Assembly: GCF_041146795.1 (NCBI RefSeq) | Contig: NC_135184.1 | Span: 11,150,967 to 11,214,966, forward strand | Length of the DNA: 64,000 bases | Reading direction: 5' to 3' | From: Maylandia zebra | Lineage: Eukaryota > Chordata > Actinopteri > Cichliformes > Cichlidae | Part shown: piece by piece, positions 32,801-44,800 of the stretch | Numbering within the stretch: the first letter of the stretch is position 1 | Layout of the letters: every line of letters starts with the position of its first letter | The notes under the pieces: generated by a model | The model's database searches: none | Told to the model about the DNA's origin: nothing | The model's input: only the letters and a program-made list of their open reading frames with translations | Made by a program: the position numbers and the translations under genes

Positions 32801-35800
32801 GCTGGCAATATGTTTATCATTAATTGAGATTGCTGGCTGCTATTTATACATTTGTGCCATTCCAGTGTAGTGTTTTAGCTCTGCACAGTGCCACATGTCT
32901 GACAGCAGGCAGTGCAGCAGTAAACAAAGGATGAAAAAATGCCTTTTTTGGCTTCAAGTATCATCTTGTAGATTGGCTCAGGACATTTGTCCTTGCTGCC
33001 ACAACATCACGGCTGTTCAGTCTGACGTCACTAGCCGTGTCTGGGTCTAAACTCCGCTGCAGGTCCATATATCAAACGATCACTATGGGATTACTGAGAG
33101 TTGAAAAACTGTCTAAAGTCTTTCATCTTTAATAAAATGATCAGCGTTCTGCTCTACCAGGTGTAACAATTGAGTTTAACATCCAGGCATCCATGAAAAC
33201 GGAATTTATGACATTTAACGGAGTTAGAAGTTAGCAGGGAGTTAGCTCGCTAGCTTCTATCTAAATACAATATAGCATGTCCTGACTGCGGGGTTTTGGA
33301 AACAAATTAAAACGTACAGCTCTGCTATCACTTCCAGCATAAATGAAGACAGAAAACTAAACAGCAGTGACGTTTGTAGGGTTACTGAAGTTGGGCTAGC
33401 TGGTATATAATGATGTGCTACGTGACCGCTAGCGACACAGCTATGTTAGCATAATATAAACAAGCTAACTTTTTTTCCACTCGATAAAAGTTAATGTGAG
33501 TGTTCTCGGTGGTCAGGAACAAATGTAATCGCATGGCAGGATGCTGTAAAAGGACCAAACTTCAGCCAGGAGAACAACTGAGATAATCCATCCACAATAC
33601 GAGGTTAGTCATTCATATACTGCTGCATGGGCTGGGCTGTAGTTACATCGTAAGGTTTTAAAAACTGAGCTTAAATAAATGATTAGCGGTAATAAAAGCC
33701 GAGGGAGGTCAACAGTGGTCGCTGACTGTTTTAGGAGCTTTTTGAGATCAAATAGAAGAAAATACATAACATTAAACATGTTAACAACACAAAAGCCATA
33801 TTAAACGCAGACTACTTTAGACCCGGAAGTAGGATTCGTCGCGTCATCACTGAACAACCGGATTGTTATTTCCTCACAATTTTTGCCCCCTATAGTGGTC
33901 TGAAGAATAGATTAGTCTAATTAAATTCTTTTCTTTTCAGAGGAAAAGGAAATGGGTGATTCTCATCTACACTACTGCTGTGATACTGTAACAGAACCTT
34001 CAGTCATGTTCCACTAGTGTCATGCTAAGTAAAACAATTCTCAGGTGTGCATCTCATTAGGACTGGCTCTTATATGCTAATATATGACTCACACATGCCT
34101 TTGATAAGAAAATCTTCAAAAGCCAGTGAGCTAGCCACTCAATCCCTGAAGGGGGTTGGGGGTTTGGGGGTGGTTAAAAGGAAGTAAAGGGTGCTTAATG
34201 AAGACCTATCTTCAATAGGTGGACTTCAAAGTCTGTGTTGCAAGGTCAGGGCCTTGCACCTTGGGGGAAATGACCAAGTGAACCACCTGCTGTAATGGAC
34301 ACCTTTTTGTTAATCCTTGGGTGGAACCTTTGGGCAGGGGCAAGATGGACCATGTTGTTAAGCCATTTATATTTTGTGAATGATAAAAAAAACAGGTCTT
34401 GTTGTTACTAACCTAACCTTGCCATTCTTCTTCCTTAGTCTCTTTGAATTTCTTTTAATTAAATTCAATGTCTGTTTTTCCAGTCATTAGTTAAATGTCA
34501 CAGATGGTGAGATGTCAAAATTTCAAATGGTCCTTTTTACATTTTTTACACCAGCCAGTTGGATTGGTGTGTGTGTGTGTTTAAAAAAGAGTAGGAAGTG
34601 CAACAAAACCACTCCCAGACTTTCTTTTTCACTCCCTCTCTAATTCCTTTTAAATTTCCAATAAATTTTGTCTCGCCTCACCCTCCTGACTGCTAGTGTA
34701 GCTTTGATGAAGAACAGATGAGTTTCTTTTCTCAGTCGGTGCCCCTGCTTCTTCCAAAACAGTGAGTTAAACATGAATTCACCTATTGTGTGGTGAAGCT
34801 TACAGGGCTTCTGGTGATTAGGTTGGATCAGAGCAGGACTCCTCTCCTGTAGTTGCTGTGTTGTGTGCATAGGTTCTTTGTGTCACATGATTTATTGTTT
34901 TTCATGCTGACTTCTATTTTTCCCAAAGTGCTCAGCTGTCTGTTAAATCCCTGTCTACGACCACTTGGAATGATGTAGAAATGAAAAAAATCAGAGCAGC
35001 TATGGAATTAGAAAGAAGACAATCTGCGGGTAGAAAAATTCTTGGTTAGATACGCAAAACTGTTCTTCGGCTTTGCGTGGTTTTACAGGAAAGAGATACC
35101 TTTCATAGCAGTGATACACTGATGCAGTGTGATAACATAAAGAAAAGAAAGTACAGGAGTAATCAGATTGCATTTTGCACATTTTTTTTCATGTCGTCAT
35201 CTTGGGTAACTTTACTGGCATTCAAAATATCTTGCAGAATCCCCCTTAAACAAAACATTCTATGTTGCTAACACTGTGTAGAAATTTCATTTCTACATCC
35301 TTGTCCACAGAAAGAGCCCTATGACTTGTATTCATTTTACAGATTGTATGGAGCACAAAGTCCTTCCCAGTACTGTTGCACTAACCATTCCTAATAACTA
35401 ATAACTAATAATAAATATTAGATTTACCTGTCCATCAGGACTGAAATAATGACAGAAACTATAGATGGATTTTTGGCTCACTTCTGACTACAAAAACACA
35501 CAAAAAACACGTCATCATTTCAGGATTCATCATCTCTCCATGTATATGAATATTAAAGTTGTGACTGAGACAGATTAACCTGTTTACAACATACACCTCT
35601 TCCGTTGTACGTGTTGTCACTCTGCCTGGAGGAAGCAGAAAACAGCTTGCATCACAGCAGTTTCATGCAACCGAGATCATTGCTGTCACAACCACAAGCT
35701 TCTGTTTTCCACCTTTAAACTGGTAGAGACACAGCTATAGACACTGATTAAAAAAAAAAGTTACACAACGTACAGTTATGTGAAAAAGAAAGCACACCTT

Positions 35801-38800
35801 CTAAGGTTTTATACGTCAGGACATAATAAAAAAAATCTAGTCCTTATCACCCTCAATAAATACAACATCAGATGAACAACAACACAACCCATATTTGCAG
35901 AACAAATTGTTTATGCATAGTTTTATTTGTACCATAGGTATCATATAAAAAAGTTATACTCAGATATTAAAAATTGTTATCAGATTAGATATTCATTTAC
36001 AACAGTATAGATAAAAAACAGTCCCATCTTTGCCTCCTCCAGCTGACACACAGCTTTACCCAGCATGAGCAGACAGAAATAAAGCCCTTTCCCGTAACTT
36101 GCAGCTGAGCACATGAATACTGGGCAAAGCATCTCAAAGTTCCTGTTTTGACAGCATCCAAGTATTAAGCAGTTATCTTAAATGGTAATCTGACCAGTGC
36201 ACACCTTAACATTAGACATTTAGCTATTAGCAGTTATCAGATTGCCACATTAGTTGTAGGTTATAAGTAAGATAGCAGGTAGCAGCTGTGGCGAATTAAC
36301 AAAACAATGGCATTAGTGGTGGCACTAAGTAGCACTTCCTCTCTGGCAGTTCCATCCTTTGTCCAGTATATCCACTAACCTTCTATTGCACATTTCCAAC
36401 CCATCTCAACCTTATTCCACTTAGTTTGTCTTAAAAAAGCTCAACCTGACCTGTCACACTGATATACACATTTTTAATCTTGCCCCTCCTTTTTACTCCT
36501 AACTAAAATCCCAGCATTTATTTAACTCTGCCACCTCCAGCTCAGCGTCATATCTTTTTGTCAGTACCATAGTGTCCAAACCATACATCATACCAGCTCT
36601 CACCTTCTTGTATACTCTTCAGGCTTGCGTCACTCTCTTCTTTATCTCTCTTGTGGATGGTTGACTGCACGTATTTAAACTCATCTACCTTCACTGCCTC
36701 TAGTTCTTGCATCTTTGCCTTTCCACCTGCCTCCCTCTCATTTACACACTATCTATTCTGTCCTGGTTCTACAGACTTTCATCCTGTGTCTCCCAGTGTA
36801 TAGCACCCATTGTAGTCCACAGATACCATGGAGACTCCAAACTGACCTCATTTTTCAGCATCGCCTTTGCAAACAAGAAGGACGTCAAAGCGAATCTATG
36901 ATATCATCACACCCTCACTTTGAATCCATCTGTCACTGCTACCGAACACCTCACTGCTGTCTTGCTGTCCTAATATGTGTCCTACATGCTTCTCTGACAT
37001 GCTTCCCTTCTGATCTTATCTATATTTCTCCCCACAACACTCTCAAAGCAAACATCACATTTGTATTGCTGTTTCTCAGCATGAAGCTACAGTATACTGC
37101 TGCTCAATAATCACTTCTCTCCTACTCATCTGCATAACTCCACAGGCATGTTATCTGGGCCAACCAGTTTTCCACTTTTCATCGTCTTCATAGCTACCTT
37201 TACTTCCTCCTTGCTAATCCTCTGCGCCTCCTGATTGACTAACTGTCCCTCTTTCTTTCATTTTCATCATCCTTGACTTCTTCAAATCTTCTGAACACAT
37301 TCTTCACTTGTCAGTAAATTTCCATCTCTCTATTAATCATCTATCTATTCTATCTATTAATCCAGCTCTGCGTTTCAGTCTCTCTGCCTCACTAATTGAT
37401 AAAAGTCATTTTCTCCTTCCGTGTCCAGCTTTACATATAATTCGCTATAAGCCTTTTGCTTTGCCACACCTAGGCTCCCAGTACTCCTGTCTGCTTTTGC
37501 CATAAACTTGACTTTCACACTATTTCTTTGCATTCCTTTGAATATTTTCCTTCCCTTCCACATTCCACCACCCAGTTTTCTGTCTTTCCTTAAGAAATCC
37601 AGAGGATACACAAGATACCTTTGTGGTCGTTTCCCTCACCATTTCAGCGGTCCTTTCCCAGTCATCTGGTAACTCCTCCCTACCACACAGAGCCTGTATC
37701 AACTTCTTCCCTGGACTCTGGAAAACATTCTTCCTTCTTCGGATTCCTCCATTTAATCCTTGCTTCTGCTTTCATTCCTTCTCCTTGATTTCTATCTTAC
37801 TAAATCTATTGATCAGGAAAAAAAAATTACACCAGTATTGTAATCTTTATTTTTCTTTTAAAAGCTTCTTTAAAAGCTTCTTTTTATTTTTTCATTAAAA
37901 TTTTCCCTATAGTATTGAAAATGGCATCATAGCAACACTACTTTGTACATAGAGGAGTTCATGGTCAGATCAGTGCTTGCAAAACAAGCCCCTCCACTAC
38001 CATGCTTGACAGTTAGTATGGGGCGTTTGTGTTGATATGCTGTGGTTGGTTTCTGCTGAACATTGCGGTATGGTCTCATCTGTCCAAAGGAAATCGTTCC
38101 AGAAAGCTTGTGGTTTTGTTCAGATGCAACTTTGCATTCGTGAGCGGTGCTGCCATATTCTTTTTAGAGTGAAGAGGCTTCCGCCTGTCAACTCTTTTTT
38201 TTTTTTTTTGGCCTGTCCCGTTTGGCTCTTTGCCATCAGAATTGTTGTCTAAAGGCAAAGAAAGATGCCCAACGGATTTACTTTACCAAACTGACCATCC
38301 CAGCCTTGCCGTAATGGTCTATTTGATTCACCTTTTATTGTTTATTTTATTTTCACTTACTGAATACGGGACAGACTTGACTGGGGGAAAGAAGGGGAGA
38401 AAGAAAGAGGGAAAGAGAAACAGCTGAGAAGAGGGACGGGGGAGAAGGGCAAAAGACAAAAACCAACAGAACGGGCAGAGAAAAAAAAATGCATATATCA
38501 ATCACCTGGATCACCTGCTGAGAAAGAAAAAAGAAAGCAAGCAGTAGAGAACAAGAGTAATAGAATAAACAACATCACAATGATATATGGGAATATGACA
38601 GTAAATACTAAATGTTAAACATTATTGTGCAGCACATAAGATCAACAGAACACAGTGTGCTTTGAGGTAGGAGCCAAAAAGGGTGTAGTTTGTGGGTGTG
38701 ATCACCCGTGTGTACACCTGTGAGCATGGACGCGCTTGTTTTTTGTTTTTTTAAAAGGTTCCTTCATGTAATAATGAAGGAACCTTTCCGCCTGTCAACT

Positions 38801-41800
38801 CTTCCAAACAGGTCATACTTGTTCAGTCTTTTTCTAATTGTGCTGTGATGAATTTAATATGCTAACTGAGGCCTGTAGAGTCTAAGATGTAGCTTTTGGG
38901 TTTTTATGCAGTTTTTCAGAACATGACGGACTCTTCATAGTTTCCAAAAATATTTTAAAAATATTTGTGAAGTATTGTTTGTGACACTGACAAAGGAATG
39001 CCAAGAATTAACGTGACATAACTAACTTTAAAATGCAGTGTAATGGTGCTCATTTTGACTAATAGATGAAAATGTGTGATTCGTCTTGTTATGTTCTCAA
39101 TACTTTCATGTGTTCTCCTTTTTTTTCCCTCAGAGAATTTGGAAGGTCTTCAGGAGGTGGTGCAGCAACGTTTGGCGGAATTAGTTCGCATCCTCAAAAT
39201 TGTCATTGGCAAACACCAGACGCTCAACTCTTCTGACATTCTGGGAGCAGCTGGCACAGTTATTGCTAAGGTCAAAGGTGAGTAGTTTCTCGCTAGTATG
39301 CATGGATGAGACACACAGTTGAACTTGCACACTGGCACCCAGATGATGGTCAAATATAGATGCGTGGAATCTCACGATTGTAACACTGATGTCAGCATAT
39401 GGGTCTACGTCAGTCTCTCAGATCGGTGTGGCAAATACGGTGCTGGAATATTACACTGATCTCTGTTTGGTTAGGGTCGGCTTGGAGAAATGTTGCTAAA
39501 AGCTCACACTGTAAGAAGTTGTTATTCCTTAAGCAACAGATCCATTTCCTGTCTCACAAATGAACACAAACAAAGGGAAGCTCAACTGAGAGGTTAATCT
39601 GCTGGAATTGAGATCCACTGCAAGTGTAGTTCTTCTCTTGATTTGAACTCAAGATAGATATATACATATTTCAGCTAATGTGGAAGCCTTCAACAGAACT
39701 GATTGTCGATCTTTACAGTCGCATTTGTTCTTTGTTTTTACCTGTGTTGTAAGGTGTCTGGATGTCTGACAGGTCACCTGGCTTATCTCAATATTTGTGT
39801 TGTGACCTAATCCTTAAAAACACTCAAGAATGCCTGTTTGTAGCCTGAGTGTTGCTTTGACAATGATGAGAATACAAAAGGGAAACAAAATAGACAGATT
39901 AGCCAAAGAAATTATAGGCACTGTGAAGACTGATCTTTACTGATGGCATGAGTCATAAGGACAAAGAATTACACCAGCTTAGTTTAGACATATTTATGCA
40001 GCACAAAGATTCTGAATAGCTGCAAAAAATCTATTTTTTTTCTTTTATCTCAGTTAGAGAGTAAATTATACATATCAGATTGATTAAAACATTAAATGAC
40101 TTCGTTGATGTAATTTTAAATTTTAGAATATGTGCTGTCAGTTATATATTCTAAAAGCTATAGCTATATTTTAAATATCAGAAATTTTCTAAAAGAAAGA
40201 TGAAGTAGAACTGAAGTGAAGAGAAAGTAAGCACTAGTGTGAAATTCATATCCATACCCTGATATGAGCTAAGTTGGGTGGATCCCTAATTAGAAAAATA
40301 TTTCTCAAAATATTTTTCACGTCCTGGCTCTCCCTATGGTAGCTGGGATTGGATCCACTTTTCCCACAACCCTGATGAAGACAAGCGGAAGAGAATGGAT
40401 GAATTTTTGAATTTTAAAAACCTTAACTATTTTTAAGTATTCAGTAAAACTAAAACTGGACAAGAGTACGCATGAATCAAGACCTTAACCAAGTTCATTG
40501 AGTCATTTGGTACTTGGAGACAACAGTTTCTTTCTTTAGAAAAGGCATTGCTTAGTTGTGGTTGGACTAACAGTTCTCCAGTTAATGCCACTGCTGAGAT
40601 TAATGTGGTTTAAAAGCTACGTGCTGTGACAGAGTTATTTTTTAAATTGCAATGGTCCACTTATTTATTTAATTATTTATTGTTGACCCACCTGCTTTGG
40701 CTGCTTAACAAGAGATGGAGGCCCATGGGGAACTACATTGCTCCACTTCTCTCTGAAAACCCTGGCAAAACCAGCATGCTGACACGTGGAAACCAGGGCA
40801 TGTAGTGTAAGATTGAAAATGAAAATAAAATCAACACTTCTGTCTGATGTCAGGCTTGTGTCATTCTGTACATGGCAGTGTGGTGTTGATCCTTATGTGT
40901 AAAGCTCTGCTATAGAGTGTTGCATTAAAGCCAGTGCGTTCATATGTAGTTGAGTTTGGAGTTTGCCTGTCCACAAGGGGGTGCCTTATGTCAACACTCT
41001 CCCTGGATGAACTGTCCCTAATGGCCAGTAGGTAACACAATACTGACACAGGCTGCTAGCCAGAGGATCGAAAAGGAGAGGTTGAAAGAGGGATGAATCA
41101 GTTAGACATCAGATGAAGAGTCAAAGGTCTGGATGATAACAGGCCTTGTGTGCCTCACTGTCTTCAGACCGTGTCATCTCTTCGCCCATGTTCCTCTTTG
41201 AAGCTTGGTCATGGCACCTGGAGCACTGGGACAGCTGCCAAAAAAAAATTCCTCCTTTCTTCTTCAAACACATGGTTGTCTAACCTGTTTCATGTGTGAT
41301 ATGATCTGCTCATGCTCTTACTATTGTTTTTCTTAATTTGACGCTGTGTCGAAAACTTGACAATGTCAGAAACATGTTGTGCTCCAGTTCAACTTTTAGC
41401 CTGTGTCTTTGTGTGTCGTCACAAAGATAAAAATCTTTTTCACAGACTTTCATTGGCTCAGAACAAACCAAGTCAAGCGTTCTTTCCTGGTCACATTTCG
41501 TCTATGTGTTCCTTTTCCCCTCCCACTACTGAAAACTGCAGGGCATTGCAATAAAAGTGTTGACTTCCTCAGCTTATTGAAATTCTTTCCTCGCTTTCTG
41601 CTCCCCTTTGTCTATAAATATGCTTACAGCTGAAAGAGTGTGTTTGTCTAAAGGAGTCAGTCTTGTGTGTTCGTGACAAAGGCGATCTTATGTCCCTGTG
41701 CTCCTTATTGTAGAATGATTAAATTGATTTTAGGAAAGTGTGTTATTTACTGATAATGGATTCTGGGTTTTTTGGGGGATTTAAACACAGTTGTTGTTTT

Positions 41801-44800
41801 AGTTTTACCTAGTAATAGAGCCAAGTAACGTTGGTGATGTGCTTCCAATAGAAACATTGAGACATCTAAAGTCAGAATGATACACCAGCTTTAGCATACT
41901 TTTTCCTGAGCTAATGTTCCTACTTACAGCTAAACCATGAGAAAACAATGGGTCCTGCACTTGAATGATGCAGTTTCCATATTTCAGTCATGACAAGGGG
42001 GGCTGAGCTCTGGAATCATTGTTAAAGGACCCACAGGATGTCCTGAGGAAGAACTCCGCGCTGAGTTGTACGCTAGCATTCAGGGCCAGTGAGGTGCACG
42101 GCAGGGAGGTTCGCACCACACCTCCTCTCTTTTTGGTGTCCTCGAGTGTCTCCCTGGAAAGTGGGGTTGCCTCTTCAAGCCAGGATGCCGTGACTTTTCT
42201 GTGCTTCTTTATAAGCTGGGACTTAATAGTTTATGCTTTTACAACTGGCATGGATGGAGATTACTCACGATGAGAAAATGAAAGCACAAAATATAGAAAG
42301 TGTTCTCGAAACGAGATCTGTTTAGAGATTTTTGGTCCCAGTTGCTAGACAACTGAGGCGGCAAGGAGAAAAGGTAAGTGTTGAATATATCGCTACATGT
42401 CATAGAACTCAAGCTGTGTGAGTGTTTCCTGTTGTGGGGCAGACAGGAAGTACTCAGCTCAGTCAGATTTCACTGACTGTGCCTTTAGCTGTCCTGATTA
42501 TTTTCTGCAAGCGTGTTCTTGCTGAGTTAAGTGTTTTATGAGAAAGAAAGTTCTGTGTACATTTTATCGAAGATTTTTCAGTCTTGGATGGATTTCTAGA
42601 GTCAAAGGACATTTTGCTGTTACCAGATCACAAAGGAAGGAATGAGATTGTGTGCATGTGTGTAGTTTGATTATTTTTTGTGAATGATCAGCGTTGGAAG
42701 ATGGCCCCAGGGATATTAACACCTTTAAATGGAGGAAGAATTTCTTTAATTGTTTTTGTAAATTCTTTGAATATCAACCTCTGAAGACTTTTGAACCTGC
42801 TCCAGGAAGACATTTTGATTGGGTAGGGAGATATGCAGGCTGCACGTCATTGCGTTTGGCTGCTTCTACTCTTAACACGGTTTTTAAGCTGTTCTTGTAA
42901 CATTTCTATTAAACCTCTTGACCTTGTGTTACTGACTTTTTATACATCCTCAAGTATGTCAGCACTTACTTGAAGCCACTTAAACTTATAGAGGCGTAAA
43001 CACTTCCTGCAAAAGCCTAACTATGATCTTAGAGGCTTACACGGGTAAAACAAGAACAAATGTGCTTGCCATTGTTGCTTTTTTAATACTAATTTTAGAA
43101 TTTTTTCACAGGTCACTCATTTGATCTGTTTGGCATTTGTTTTTTGCTTTGGAGGCTATGAACTTGTCATCTAGCCACATACAGATTCAGTTGTATCAGT
43201 GCTATTGTTGATTGATTGTGTATACAAAAGCTGGTTTGTAATTCCATTTTGTTTGACCAGAGTTCCTGTATGTCACTCTCCACAGCTGTTAACTTCTCCA
43301 CAACCGTGAACCCAGAGAATAAAAAAGTTATATTTGCCGAGATACACACATCCATTGACACTTTGGCATTCACATTCGGCAATGTGTGAGTACAATGCTT
43401 GTTTACTTTTTTTAACCAATACTGGATTTTATTACTTTTTGTGTTGTTGTCAGGAAAGTTGGGCTGACTTTAGAGCTCAAGACAGCAACTTATTGGTCTT
43501 GTGAAGCTATAATTGTCTCTGTCATGTGTTTTGAATAGCAGGTTTGGGCTTTGTTCTGTGTTTTTGGTGTAAATACTATCTGTCAGAGTTGCTTTGTTAT
43601 TGAATAGATTGCATTTTTGACCACAGGCGTTTACATGCTTCTCTTTTAAACTGGATTCTGACATATATGTATATATGTACACAATTATATATACCTTTAG
43701 AGTTTCTGACTTCCTTATGGGAGATGTGGACAGCAGCCCAGGGTTGGGGATCGCCCAGAAAAACAGAAGCAGGGTGAGACACTATCTTCCTTTTCCCAGC
43801 TTGCACAGTTTCCATATATCTTTTCTAAAGCTTTGTTTTGACGGTGACAGTTTTCAAAGGGGTGCACTTAAAGCAGCAATTTTACCCCGCCCCCAAGTAA
43901 AAAAGCCTCAAAGACTTGCTTTCTGTATTTAATTGGGTTGTTGAAATCCCAGCTGCCTCTGATGTCTGACTTTGATTGTATGTCTGCTGTTCCCTCCTTA
44001 TAATCTGAAATGTCTTTTTCACAGTCTTCTGACAACCTCTCTGTGGATCCCGAGGGATATGTTTCAGAGAAAAGGGAGCTTGTGGGTAAGTGTTGTTCAC
44101 GTTTCATCATTTATCTCTGCGCAATGAATATAAAATAAAACATCACCCTGATATGTAAGAGCTATTAATGGCTTCCTTACCAAGCATTTAATTGTTGCTG
44201 TCAGAGCAGCCTGAAGTGTCAGTTTGTGTGTTAGCAGAGTGATTTAGTGTTTGGACTCTTGAGTGCCTGAGGTAGACCCGCCTTAAAACCTCTGCTTCCA
44301 CCCCTGTTATTTCTGCTGCCCTTTTCATACTACATCCTCATTTTTCCCTCTCCGTCCACATATCTGACATTCCTTGCCTGTTAAAGAGTAGTTCTGTGTG
44401 GGATGGGAAACACATGGGATTTGTGTTGAATCAGATTCCGAGTAGCTAGAAAAGGTTGTAAAAAGAAAACGCTGCTCTTAGACTATTTTAAAAGATGCCT
44501 AGTCCTTTCATATCGACCTACACTGACAATGCCGCTGACCTCGTTGTTTTTCTTCCCCCTTCATTTACCTCCCACACACACACACGTCTGCTGGATAGTA
44601 AAAGTGAGTTCCATCAATCCAGCATTGAGATATTTTAGTCATACTACTAAACATGTGGATTTCTCTTCTGTTGACTTTACAGGCTCAGAAGTGCCACAGC
44701 CACGAGAGGAGGAAGTTGACTTGACCTTGCTGAAGAATGACAGTGGAGTTGAGTCCGCCCTACTCTATGCCAAGACCTGCTCCAAGTACATCAAAGATCT

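Larger units (their letters stand above)
35771..38945 (-). mobile_element. Decayed Tc1/mariner element, split by two later insertions
   Basis: The left terminal repeat starts TACAGTTATGTGAAAAAGAA at 35771, the end sequence of a common fish Tc1 family. Transposase remnants on the minus strand follow at about 37920-38196 (DDE-region sequence, including the stretch complementary to CTGTCAAGCATGGTAGTGG) and continue at 38786-38945 (N-terminal DNA-binding region). The coding frame carries many stops. Between the terminal repeat and the transposase lies an RTE LINE, and the transposase itself is cut at 38196/38786 by a 589-bp insertion flanked by an 18-base direct repeat. The right terminal repeat was not found. 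Confidence 0.75.
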
